Source: Frankiales bacterium (GTDB lineage: Bacteria > Actinomycetota > Actinomycetes > Mycobacteriales > SCTD01). From it: a DNA stretch of 11,350 nucleotides. Under the pieces are notes generated by a model. That model did no database searches. It was not told the DNA's origin and saw only the letters and a program-made list of their open reading frames with translations. Location of the stretch: positions 1-11,350 of the forward strand of contig JAOPVD010000156.1 of NCBI GenBank assembly GCA_025966295.1, written 5' to 3'. The translations under genes were made by a program, and so were the position numbers. How positions within the stretch are numbered: the first letter of the stretch is position 1; each line of letters starts with the position of its first letter. This document shows positions 1 to 6,547 of the stretch, one piece after another.

Positions 1-1
1 G

Positions 2-583
2 CCGCGCGGCGGCGTGCCGGTCGCGGCCGAGGTCGCCCGCGCGCTGCATGCGCCGCTCGACGTCTTCGTGGTCCGCAAGCTCGGCACGCCGGGGCACCGT
101 GAGCTGGCGATGGGAGCGATCGCGAGCGGCGGCGTCCGGGTGCTCAACGACGACGTGGTGCGCCACCAAGGGGTGTCGGCGCGCACGGTCGACGCGGTGG
201 CGGCCCGCGAGCTCATCGAGCTGCAGCGCCGCGAGCAGGCCTACCGCGGCGGCCGGCCGCCGACTGAGCTGACCGGCCGCACCGCGCTGCTGGTCGATGA
301 CGGGCTCGCGACCGGTGCCACCATGCGGGCCGCCGCGCAGGCGGTCCGGGCCGCCGGCGCCGCACGGGTGGTGGTGGCGGTGCCGGTGGGGGCGGCCGAC
401 AGCCTGCAGGCGGTGCCGGCGGACGACGTGGTCTGCCTGCACATCCCGCAGTCGTTCGGTGCGGTCGGCGCCTACTACCGGGACTTCACCCAGACCACCG
501 ACGAGGAGGTCCGGCGGCTGCTGCGTGCGGCGCCCGGCGCGGGGCAGGATGAGCCGCATGAAGGTCGGCCTGCAGATCCCTGA
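2..583 (+). CDS. Phosphoribosyltransferase (PRPP-binding, type I), 5' end outside window
   Basis: This is the C-terminal 193 residues of a type I phosphoribosyltransferase. The frame is already open at the window edge and begins with PRGGVPVAAEVA, an internal motif of this family. The GTG at 14 is therefore unlikely to be the true start, and roughly 30-40 residues probably lie upstream. The PRPP-binding loop VDDGLATGATM (293-325) has the two acidic residues followed by the TGAT phosphate-binding turn. The RKLGTPGHRELAMGAIA segment near the front is typical of the actinobacterial 'phosphoribosyltransferase family protein' group, whose substrate is not established. The last 26 bp overlap the start of the F420 oxidoreductase, so the two are probably translated together. 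Homologues of this group are often fused to or beside a dienelactone-hydrolase-like domain. A gene of that type lies at 6548-7231. The family is clear; the physiological reaction is not. Confidence 0.88.
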   Translation, partial: PRGGVPVAAEVARALHAPLDVFVVRKLGTPGHRELAMGAIASGGVRVLNDDVVRHQGVSARTVDAVAARELIELQRREQAYRGGRPPTELTGRTALLVDDGLATGATMRAAAQAVRAAGAARVVVAVPVGAADSLQAVPADDVVCLHIPQSFGAVGAYYRDFTQTTDEEVRRLLRAAPGAGQDEPHEGRPADP

Positions 584-1412
584 CTTCACCTTCCCCGGCG
601 GCCCGACCACGCTGGGTCCGGACCTGGCGCGGATCGTGCGCACCGCCGACGAGGGCGGCTTCGAGACCGTCGCGGTGATGGACCACCTGTTCCAGATCAG
701 CATGCTCGGCCCGCCCGAGAAGGACATGCTCGAGGCCTACACGACCCTCGGCTTCCTGGCCGCCCACACCACGCGCGCCCGGCTCCTCACGCTGGTGACC
801 GGCGCGGTCTACCGCCCGCCGGGGCTGCTGGCGAAGATCGTCAGCACCCTCGACGTGCTCAGTGGCGGCCGCGCCATGCTGGGCATCGGCGCGGCCTGGA
901 ACGAGCAGGAGGCGCGCGGGCTGGGGCTGCCCTTCCCGCCGGTGGCCGAGCGGTTCGAGCGGCTGGAGGAGACGCTGCAGATCTGCCTGCAGATGTGGTC
1001 GGACTCCGATGCGCCCTTCCACGGCAGGCACTACCAGCTCGAGCGGACCCTCAACGTGCCGCAGCCGTTGACGCGGCCGCACCCCCCGATCCTCATCGGC
1101 GGCGGCGGCGAGAAGAAGACCCTGCAGCTGGTCGCCCGCTACGCGCAGGCCTGCAACCTGTTCCCCGGGCCGGATCTGCAGCACAAGCTCGAGGTGCTGC
1201 GGGAGCACTGCGCCGCCGAGGGCCGCGACTACGACGACATCCAGAAGACGGTCTACTACGTCTTCGACGTCTCCCAGGGCACGCAGAAGGTGCTCGACGA
1301 CCTCGGCCAGTACGCGGAGCTGGGCTTCACCCTCGCGCTCGGCCAGGTCCAGGATGTGCACACCATCACGCCGCTGGAGACACTGGCCAACGACGTCATC
1401 CCGCAGCTCTGA
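558..1412 (+). CDS. LLM class F420-dependent oxidoreductase (TIGR03560-like)
   Basis: A 284-residue luciferase-like (TIM-barrel) oxidoreductase, predicted to move hydride between coenzyme F420 and an unknown substrate in the cytosol. Visible family marks are the N-terminal MKVGLQIPDF strand, the MDHLFQI segment (about residues 42-48), the GIGAAWNEQEARGLGLPFP block (about 110-128) and the ILIGGGGEKKTL loop (about 178-189). The length matches the TIGR03560 group of about 280 residues. The start at 558 is chosen because AGGA (546-549) sits 8 nt upstream and MKVGLQI is the usual N-terminus. An ATG at 549 would add only MSR. The gene overlaps the phosphoribosyltransferase and is followed after 17 bp by the aldo/keto reductase, so all three are likely one operon. 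F420 use is inferred from family membership. Confidence 0.9.
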   Translation: MKVGLQIPDFTFPGGPTTLGPDLARIVRTADEGGFETVAVMDHLFQISMLGPPEKDMLEAYTTLGFLAAHTTRARLLTLVTGAVYRPPGLLAKIVSTLDVLSGGRAMLGIGAAWNEQEARGLGLPFPPVAERFERLEETLQICLQMWSDSDAPFHGRHYQLERTLNVPQPLTRPHPPILIGGGGEKKTLQLVARYAQACNLFPGPDLQHKLEVLREHCAAEGRDYDDIQKTVYYVFDVSQGTQKVLDDLGQYAELGFTLALGQVQDVHTITPLETLANDVIPQL

Positions 1413-1429
1413 CCCTGGAAGGCACCTCC

Positions 1430-2401
1430 GTGCAGTACACCCGACTTGGCGGCACCGGCCTGGAGGTCTCGCGCCTTTGCCTGGGCTGCATGAGCTTCGG
1501 CAGCTCCGACCGCGGCGCACACAGCTGGACCCTCGACGAGGAGCACAGCCGGCCGCTGATCGGGCGCGCCGTCGAGGCCGGCATCACCTTCTTCGACACC
1601 GCGAACGTCTACTCCGACGGCAGCAGCGAGGAGATCCTCGGGCGGGCTTTGAAGGACTTCGCCACCCGCGACGAGGTGGTCATCGCCACCAAGGTGCACG
1701 GCCGGATGCGGCCCGGCCCGAACGGCGGCGGGCTGTCCCGCAAGGCGATCCTCACCGAGATCGACCACAGCCTGCGCCGGCTCGGCACCGACTACGTCGA
1801 CCTGTACCAGATCCACCGCTGGGACCCCAAGACGCCGGTCGAGGAGACCCTCGAGGCCTTGCACGACGTCGTGAAGGCCGGCAAGGCGCGCTACGTCGGC
1901 GCCTCCTCGATGTGGGCCTGGCAGTTCAGCAAGGCGCTGCACACCGCGGACCTGCGCGGCTGGACCCGGTTCGTGAGCATGCAGAACCACTACAACCTGC
2001 TCAACCGCGAGGAGGAGCGCGAGATGCTGCCGCTCTGCGCCGACCAGCGCATCGGGGTCCTCCCGTGGAGCCCGCTCGCCCGCGGCCGGCTGGCCCGCGC
2101 CTGGGACGACGCGACCGAGCGCTCCGCCACCGACGAGTTCGGTTCCAGCCTGTACGTCGAGTCCGACCGGGCGATCGTGGAGAAGGTGGCCGAGGTTGCG
2201 GCCCAGCGCGGCGTCGCGCCGGCCCAGGTGGCGCTCGCCTGGCTGCTTTCCAAGCCGGTGGTGACCGCCCCGATCGTCGGGGTCACGAAGATCGGTCACC
2301 TCGAGGACGCCCTGGCGGCGCTCTCCCTGACGCTCACCGAGGAGGAGATCAAGGCCCTCGAGGCGCCGTACACGCCGCACCAGCCCGCCGGGTTCGGCTG
2401 A
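1430..2401 (+). CDS. Aldo/keto reductase
   Basis: A 323-residue NADPH-dependent aldo/keto reductase, predicted to reduce aldehydes or ketones in the cytosol with an (alpha/beta)8 barrel fold. The full catalytic tetrad can be placed: D56 (FFDTANVY), Y61, K88 (IATKVHGRM) and H129 (YQIHRWD). Near the C-terminus, PIVGVTKIGHLEDALAAL (about 281-298) is the typical cofactor-binding end of the family. The start is a GTG with GGAAGG (1417-1422) 7 nt upstream, and the protein begins MQYTRLGGTGLEVS, the classic N-terminus. The LYQIHRWDPKTPVEETLEAL block resembles the YajO/Tas-like branch. It is last in the plus-strand unit. Only 9 bp separate its stop from the stop of the convergent MBL hydrolase. The substrate cannot be told from sequence. 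Confidence 0.93.
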   Translation: MQYTRLGGTGLEVSRLCLGCMSFGSSDRGAHSWTLDEEHSRPLIGRAVEAGITFFDTANVYSDGSSEEILGRALKDFATRDEVVIATKVHGRMRPGPNGGGLSRKAILTEIDHSLRRLGTDYVDLYQIHRWDPKTPVEETLEALHDVVKAGKARYVGASSMWAWQFSKALHTADLRGWTRFVSMQNHYNLLNREEEREMLPLCADQRIGVLPWSPLARGRLARAWDDATERSATDEFGSSLYVESDRAIVEKVAEVAAQRGVAPAQVALAWLLSKPVVTAPIVGVTKIGHLEDALAALSLTLTEEEIKALEAPYTPHQPAGFG

Positions 2402-2410
2402 GCGCTGGGG

Positions 2411-3172
2411 TCAGACCTGCAGGCTCTCACCGCGCGCCACCGGCCGGACGCCGGTGAGCCCGCGACGCTCGACCTCGGTGAGGAAGCTCGACACCGGGTC
2501 CTTGAAGACGCCGTAGTCCCCGTGGTGGATGGGCACGCAGCTCACCGGCCGGACCACCTCGAGCAGGTCGGCGCCCTCCTGGCCGTTCATGGTCACGAGC
2601 ATGCCGAGCACCCGGGTGCCGCCGAGGTGCCACAGCCCGAGGTCGAGGCCGGGGTACCGGCGCGGCACCTCGCGCAGCTCCTCCACGAACAGGCTGTCCC
2701 CGGTGATGTAGACGCTGCTGCCGTCGGGGAACTCGAGCACGCTGCCCATGACGTCCGGCAGCAGGCCGCGCGCCGGGCCGCGGGCGTGCCGGCCGGGGGC
2801 GCTCGTGACCCGCAGCGTCCGACCGTCCTTGGTCAGCTCCCACGACTCCCAGGTGCTGAGCGCGACGGCCTGCTCGAAGCCCTGCAGCCGGAGCTTGAGG
2901 GCCGACTGCCGGGTGCTGAGGAGCGGCAGCTGCCGGTCCAGCTCGCGGCGGGCGACCCGGTCCCAGTGGTCGCCGTGCACGTGGCTGACGATCACGGCGT
3001 CGAGCGGCGGCAGCGCCTGCGGGGTCGTGCTGGGCTCGGTGAGCCGGCGCGACCACAGCCCCTTCCCGAGGTAGGCACGCTGGCCGCGGTGCAGGAAGTT
3101 CGGGTCGGTGAGCAGCGTGAACCCGTCGTGCTCCAGCAGCACGGTGGCGGTGCCGATCCAGGTCAGCTGCAC
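2411..3172 (-). CDS. MBL-fold metal-dependent hydrolase, UlaG-like (COG2220 type)
   Basis: A 253-residue metallo-beta-lactamase-fold hydrolase, cytosolic, with no signal peptide. The metal site is readable: H64-x-H66-x-D68-H69 (SHVHGDHWD), H129 (PGRHARG), D159 (TGDS) and H216/H217 (PIHHGDY). The opening MQLTWIGTATVLLEHDGFTLLTDP is characteristic of UlaG/NAPE-PLD-like hydrolases, which act on lactones, phosphodiesters and similar bonds. The exact substrate is unknown. The GTG start at 3172 lies 3 bp after the stop of the hemerythrin gene and has no recognisable Shine-Dalgarno sequence, so translation probably depends on ribosomes arriving from upstream. The N-terminal strand begins directly at this codon, which supports the start. 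Its 3' end faces the aldo/keto reductase. Confidence 0.9.
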   Translation of the reverse strand: MQLTWIGTATVLLEHDGFTLLTDPNFLHRGQRAYLGKGLWSRRLTEPSTTPQALPPLDAVIVSHVHGDHWDRVARRELDRQLPLLSTRQSALKLRLQGFEQAVALSTWESWELTKDGRTLRVTSAPGRHARGPARGLLPDVMGSVLEFPDGSSVYITGDSLFVEELREVPRRYPGLDLGLWHLGGTRVLGMLVTMNGQEGADLLEVVRPVSCVPIHHGDYGVFKDPVSSFLTEVERRGLTGVRPVARGESLQV

Positions 3173-3175
3173 CGG

Positions 3176-3739
3176 CTAGGTGCTGCGGCCGGTGAGCTTG
3201 TCGCGCAGCCGGTCGACCAGCCCGACCCCCGGCCCGACCAGGATGTGGAACAGCGCGCTGTTGGGCGCGTTGGGGTGCGGCCGGGTGGGGGCGATCTTCT
3301 TCATCGCCTCGACCTTGCTCTTGAGCTCGACCAGCTCGTCGTGGGGCACTGCCTGCCGCAGGTTGGGGAACTGCTCGTTCTCCTCGGACTGCACGTGGTC
3401 GCGCAGCGTCGCCTCCAACGAGTTCATCAGCTCGGTGAACTTCGGGAGGCTGGCGTCGGTGCCCTCCAGCTCCTTCATGGTGGCCTCGAGCTGCTTGTGC
3501 TCGGTGATGTCGTGCTGCACGGCCTGCTCGCCGTCCGGCAGGTGCGCCTTCATCACCGGGTAGACGAAGGTCTCCTCGGCGACGGAGTGCCGCACCAGCT
3601 CGCTGATCAGGCTGTCGGCCTGGTCGCGCTTGCTCTGCGGGCTGGTGGCGCTGCGGATCTCGGCCACGAGCTCGAGCGCCTCGCGGTGGTCCGTCACGAG
3701 CACGTCGAGGACGTCGGTGTCGGTGCTGTGCGTGGTCAT
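3176..3739 (-). CDS. Hemerythrin HHE cation-binding domain protein
   Basis: A 187-residue soluble four-helix-bundle protein, predicted to hold a di-iron (oxo-bridged) centre and to sense or buffer oxygen, nitric oxide or oxidants. Candidate ligands follow the HHE pattern: H18 (TDHREAL), H51 and E55 (VRHSVAEET), H76/H81 (QHDITEHKQLE), and H115 and E119 (RDHVQSEEN). The C-terminal tail IAPTRPHPNAP followed by GPGVGLVDRLRDKLTG recurs in actinobacterial hemerythrins, as I recall, and is outside the bundle. The start is well supported: GGAGG (3744-3748) sits 4 nt before the ATG. It is the first gene of a two-gene unit with the UlaG-like hydrolase 3 bp downstream, and is divergent from the next hydrolase gene. 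The physiological ligand is unknown. Confidence 0.93.
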   Translation of the reverse strand: MTTHSTDTDVLDVLVTDHREALELVAEIRSATSPQSKRDQADSLISELVRHSVAEETFVYPVMKAHLPDGEQAVQHDITEHKQLEATMKELEGTDASLPKFTELMNSLEATLRDHVQSEENEQFPNLRQAVPHDELVELKSKVEAMKKIAPTRPHPNAPNSALFHILVGPGVGLVDRLRDKLTGRST

Positions 3740-3819
3740 GGTGCCTCCAGGCAGTGCTGCGGTGGGCGGCAGCCAACTACCCCTTCTGCGGTGAGCGTCA
3801 CCCGTGGTACGACGGGGAC
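3740..3819. promoter_or_regulatory. Divergent intergenic region between hemerythrin and MBL hydrolase genes
   Basis: This 80 bp stretch separates two genes that start in opposite directions, so it should carry both promoters. The hemerythrin ribosome-binding site is at 3744-3748. A weak 5-bp inverted repeat, GCTGC/GCAGC with an 8-nt loop, lies at 3756-3773. I see no convincing -35/-10 pair on either strand. The promoter role is inferred from gene direction only. Confidence 0.4.
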
Positions 3820-4446
3820 ATGCGGGTCACGCGCTACGGCCACTCCTGCCTGCTCGTCGAGGACGGCGACGCCCGGCTGCTGCTCGACCCGGGCGTCTTT
3901 TCGCAGGGCTTCGAGCAGCTGCGCGGGCTGACGGCCGTGCTCCTGACCCACCAGCACCCCGACCACCTCGACCCGGACCGGCTGCGGCCGCTGCTGGCGG
4001 CGAACCCGGATGCCCGGCTGCACTGCGACGAGGGCTCCGCCGAGCAGCTGCCCGACCTGCCGCACACCGTGGTCCGGGACGGCGACCGCCTCGACCTGGG
4101 CACCAGCGTGCAGGTGCACGGCTCGCAGCACGCCGTCATCCACGAGGACGTGCCGCGGATCCCGAACGTCGGCTACCTCCTCGGCGACCGGTTCTTCACC
4201 CCCGGCGACGCGCTCACCGTCCCGGAGGCGGAGGTCGAGGTGCTCGGGCTGCCGACGGACGCGCCCTGGCTCAAGGTCAGCGAGGCCATCGGGCTGCTGC
4301 GGTCGGTCCGGCCGCGGGTCGCCTTCCCCGTCCACGACGCGGTCGTCGCGCCGCACGCGCTCGGGCTCTGGTACGGGCTGTTCGAGCGGCTGGCCCCCGA
4401 GGGCACCACGTTCCAGCGGCTGCAGCCCGGCGCTGCCTTGGACTAG
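3820..4446 (+). CDS. MBL-fold metal-dependent hydrolase, small UlaG-like (COG2220 type)
   Basis: A 208-residue metallo-beta-lactamase-fold protein, cytosolic. It opens with MRVTRYGHSCLLVEDGDARLLLDPG, the signature start of the small COG2220 hydrolases. The metal ligands are H44-x-H46-x-D48-H49 (LTHQHPDHLD), H104 or H108 (GSQHAVIHED), D130 (TPGDAL) and H172 (FPVHDAV). It is only distantly similar to the UlaG-like gene 650 bp away and is about 45 residues shorter, so it is not a recent duplicate. The ATG at 3820 is chosen because the conserved first strand begins there; GGGG at 3814-3817 is a poor, close ribosome-binding site. Its stop codon overlaps the stop of the convergent SepH gene. No substrate can be assigned. 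Confidence 0.9.
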   Translation: MRVTRYGHSCLLVEDGDARLLLDPGVFSQGFEQLRGLTAVLLTHQHPDHLDPDRLRPLLAANPDARLHCDEGSAEQLPDLPHTVVRDGDRLDLGTSVQVHGSQHAVIHEDVPRIPNVGYLLGDRFFTPGDALTVPEAEVEVLGLPTDAPWLKVSEAIGLLRSVRPRVAFPVHDAVVAPHALGLWYGLFERLAPEGTTFQRLQPGAALD

Positions 4447-5108
4447 TCCTGCTCCCGGCCGGTGACCTGGTGCTGGATGTCGTTCCAGTCCGGCACCTGC
4501 GCCCGGGTACGGCGGCCCGTGCGGGGCGACGGCGGCGGCGCGGCGCCACCCCCGCCGGACACCGGCCGCAGGACGGCGGTGAGGGTGTCGTGGTCGAGAG
4601 CGGCCACCCGGAGCGCGCGGCGGGCCGGCTCGTCGAGCGCCTGCACCCGGCGCCCGGCCGGGTCCCAGCGCAGCCGCACCGTCTGCCCGGCGGCGGCGGC
4701 CCGCACCTCCCAGCGCCCGTCCTCGACCAGCCAGGAGTCCCACTCCAAGGCCTCGGCCGGCTGCCCGAGGTGGCCGGCGACGAGGTCCTCGACCAGCCGG
4801 CCCTCCACCTCACTGCGCCGGGCCTGGGTGGCGTGGTGCTCGCGCTCGGCGAGTGGCGGGCCCTCGTACCGGGCCACCACGTCCACCGGCCAGCCGCCCG
4901 CCAGCGCCACCTCCTTCGCGGACTCGCCGCAGCGGATCCGGTGCTGGATGAGCTTGGGCGTCAGCGGCTCGGCCGGTGGGACCGGCGCGAGCCCCCGCCG
5001 CTCGGCCCGGCGGATGTCCTCGAGCGGCACCTCGACGGTCTGCCCGTCGACCCGCAGGACCAGGTGCGACCCGTCCGCGCTCAGGCCCACGACGTCGACG
5101 GCGGTCAT
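4443..5108 (-). CDS. sepH: Septation protein SepH (DUF3071), compact form
   Basis: A 221-residue homologue of SepH, the actinobacterial protein that binds FtsZ and promotes its assembly at division septa. The N-terminal domain (1-92) carries VDVVGLSADGSHLVL and a helix-turn-helix-like stretch, LTPKLIQHRIRCGESAKEVA (49-68), followed by VDVVARYEGPPLAEREH, all recognisable DUF3071 features. The C-terminus ends in RTRAQVPDWNDI (200-211), matching the short conserved SepH tail motif of the form RAxVPSWDEI. It is much shorter than the roughly 300-350 residues usual in this family. The missing part is the linker between the two conserved blocks, which here is a short Pro/Gly stretch (about 184-197). 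The ATG at 5108 is supported by GAAGG 7 nt upstream. The neighbours are hydrolases, not division genes. Confidence 0.88.
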   Translation of the reverse strand: MTAVDVVGLSADGSHLVLRVDGQTVEVPLEDIRRAERRGLAPVPPAEPLTPKLIQHRIRCGESAKEVALAGGWPVDVVARYEGPPLAEREHHATQARRSEVEGRLVEDLVAGHLGQPAEALEWDSWLVEDGRWEVRAAAAGQTVRLRWDPAGRRVQALDEPARRALRVAALDHDTLTAVLRPVSGGGGAAPPPSPRTGRRTRAQVPDWNDIQHQVTGREQD

Positions 5109-5217
5109 CGCCACACCTTCGCACAGCACGACCTGCTCTCGGAGGTGAACTCCGGCGGCCGAGTTGAGCACGGGAGGGCCACGCATCCGACCGCGTGGAG
5201 CGGGAAGCGTGCGCGTC
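5109..5217. promoter_or_regulatory. Divergent intergenic region between sepH and glyoxalase II-like gene
   Basis: This 109 bp stretch lies between two divergently transcribed genes and should hold both promoters. The sepH ribosome-binding site GAAGG (minus strand, 5116-5120) is at its left edge. GGGAAG (5202-5207) lies 10 nt before the ATG at 5218. A short hairpin, GGAG/CTCC with a 5-nt loop, occurs at 5141-5153. No clear -35/-10 elements are visible. Confidence 0.4.
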
Positions 5218-5826
5218 ATGCGCATCGAGAGCCTCGTGACGACCGGCCAGCTGGAGGAGGACGGCATCTCACGGGTGGTCAACAACGTCTGGGTGGTCGG
5301 CAACGACGAGGAAGTGCTGGTGCTCGACCCGGCGCACGACGTGGACGCCATCCAGTACGTGGTGCGGGACCGGCGGGTCGTCCTGATCGCCTGCACGCAC
5401 GGCCACAGCGACCACATCAACCGGGCGGTGGAGCTGTCCACCGCGACCGGCGCGCCGGTCCTGCTGCACCCCGCCGACCACGACCTGTGGCACGAGACCT
5501 ACCCGGACCGGCCCGCCGACGAGGAGCTGGTCGGCGGCCGGGTGCTGCGCTTCGCCGGCCTCAACCTGCGGGTCATCGAGACCCCCGGGCACACCCGCGG
5601 CTCGGTGAGCCTCTACGAGCCGGCCCTGGAGGCGGTGTTCGCCGGCGACGCGGCGTACCTGGGCGGCGCCGCCGGGGTGATGCACGCGGAGCTGCACCTG
5701 CTGACCCGCGAGGTCCACGACCGGATCGCCTCACTGCCGCCGCAGACCCGGATCCTGCCCGGGCACGGCGTGGAGAGCACGGTGGCCGAGCAGGTGCCGC
5801 GCACCGCGGAGACCCGCGGCAGTTGA
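5218..5826 (+). CDS. MBL-fold hydrolase, glyoxalase II-like (mycothiol-associated type)
   Basis: A 202-residue metallo-beta-lactamase-fold hydrolase of the glyoxalase II branch (COG0491). All binuclear metal ligands are present: H61-x-H63-x-D65-H66 (THGHSDH), H125 (TPGHTRGS), D144 (AGDAAY) and H183 (PGHGVES). The N-terminus, with IESLVTTGQ and VVNNVWVVGNDEEVLVLDPAHD, resembles the hydrolase usually found beside the mycothiol-dependent formaldehyde dehydrogenase gene in actinobacteria. A thioester of mycothiol, such as S-formylmycothiol, is therefore a reasonable substrate guess. No such dehydrogenase gene is in this window. The ATG at 5218 is preferred over the in-frame GTG at 5209, which has GGGAAG only 1 nt away. 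A strong hairpin follows the stop. Confidence 0.9.
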   Translation: MRIESLVTTGQLEEDGISRVVNNVWVVGNDEEVLVLDPAHDVDAIQYVVRDRRVVLIACTHGHSDHINRAVELSTATGAPVLLHPADHDLWHETYPDRPADEELVGGRVLRFAGLNLRVIETPGHTRGSVSLYEPALEAVFAGDAAYLGGAAGVMHAELHLLTREVHDRIASLPPQTRILPGHGVESTVAEQVPRTAETRGS

Positions 5827-5830
5827 GCGC

Positions 5831-5864
5831 CGACGACCCGCCCCGGACGAGGGACGGGCCGTCG
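5831..5864 (+). terminator. Hairpin terminator after the glyoxalase II-like gene
   Basis: Two 14-nt arms (5831-5844 and 5851-5864) pair at 12 of 14 positions around a 6-nt loop, GGACGA. The only mismatches are at arm positions 6 and 11. The stem is almost all G-C and starts 4 nt after the stop codon. No T-tract follows, which is common for terminators in high-GC actinobacteria. It could instead be a stem that protects the mRNA end. Confidence 0.6.
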
Positions 5865-5910
5865 TGCTGTGCGCGGACTACGTCGGCGGTGGTCGGGCAC
5901 CGGCTGTGGC

Positions 5911-6534
5911 ATGAGCTACGCGGTGACGACGTTCCAGGACCTGGACGTGCTGTGGCTGCCTGAGCTGGACGGCGGCGGCGGCGGGTTCGGCCAGGACTTC
6001 GTGCCGGTGGTGCGCAGCCTGTTCGGGCACGTGGGGCACGTGTTCGAGTTCTGCGCCGGGCCGGCCTTCATCGGGTTCTCGCTGCTGGCGCACGGGCTGT
6101 GCGACGCGCTCACCCTGGCCGACGTGAACCCCCGGGCGGTGGCGGTGGCCCGTGCCACCGTGCGCCGCAACGCGCTCGAGGACCGGGTCGCCGTCTACAC
6201 CTCGGACGGGCTGGACGACCTGCCGGCGCAGGAGCGCTGGGACCTGGTGGTGTCCAACCCGCCGCACTTCGCGGCGTCCACGCGCCGCAGCCTCATCCTG
6301 GACGACCCCGGCTGGGCCCTGCACGCCCGCTTCTACCGCCGGGTGGCCGACTTCCTGGCACCGGGCGGCTCGGTGCTGCTGCAGGAGAACTCCGAGGGCA
6401 GCACGGTCGGCGACTTCCTGCCGCTGCTCGCCGCCGGCCGGCTGCGGCACGTGCAGACGCTGCGCTACTCCGGCGGTCGCTACTACTTCGTGTGGTCACA
6501 GCCGCACCTGCCCGGCCTCGTCGCCGAAACCTGA
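5911..6534 (+). CDS. Class I SAM-dependent methyltransferase, NPPH motif
   Basis: A 207-residue cytosolic Rossmann-fold methyltransferase. The SAM-binding motif I is VFEFCAGPAFIGFSLLA (44-60), the acidic end of strand 2 is LADVNP (69-74), and the catalytic motif IV is VVSNPPHF (113-120). An NPP(Y/F/H) motif is typical of enzymes that methylate exocyclic or side-chain nitrogens (RsmC/PrmC/DNA N6-adenine types), but other uses exist. The closest general family is the 'methyltransferase small' domain. No RNA- or DNA-recognition domain is attached, so the substrate is unknown. The ATG at 5911 is preferred because the conserved part starts soon after it, but no strong ribosome-binding site is visible. 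A GTG at 5869 is a less likely alternative. The dienelactone-hydrolase-like gene begins 13 bp downstream, which suggests co-transcription. Confidence 0.85.
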   Translation: MSYAVTTFQDLDVLWLPELDGGGGGFGQDFVPVVRSLFGHVGHVFEFCAGPAFIGFSLLAHGLCDALTLADVNPRAVAVARATVRRNALEDRVAVYTSDGLDDLPAQERWDLVVSNPPHFAASTRRSLILDDPGWALHARFYRRVADFLAPGGSVLLQENSEGSTVGDFLPLLAAGRLRHVQTLRYSGGRYYFVWSQPHLPGLVAET

Positions 6535-6547
6535 GGGAGGAACCGCC

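Noticed and set aside
3780..3800. A GGGGTAG box on the minus strand that could be the -10 element of a stress sigma-factor promoter for the hemerythrin gene.
   Set aside because: No matching GTTT-like -35 element lies at the proper distance, so the resemblance is too weak to call.
2522..3931. A 469-codon open frame on the plus strand antisense to the hemerythrin and MBL genes.
   Set aside because: Shadow frame caused by high GC. It has low-complexity Val/Gln/Leu/Gly content, no domain motifs, and real conserved genes lie opposite.
3804..5963. A 719-codon plus-strand open frame spanning three genes.
   Set aside because: Arg/Ala/Pro-rich shadow frame that crosses two intergenic regions and a hairpin. 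It shows no family motifs.
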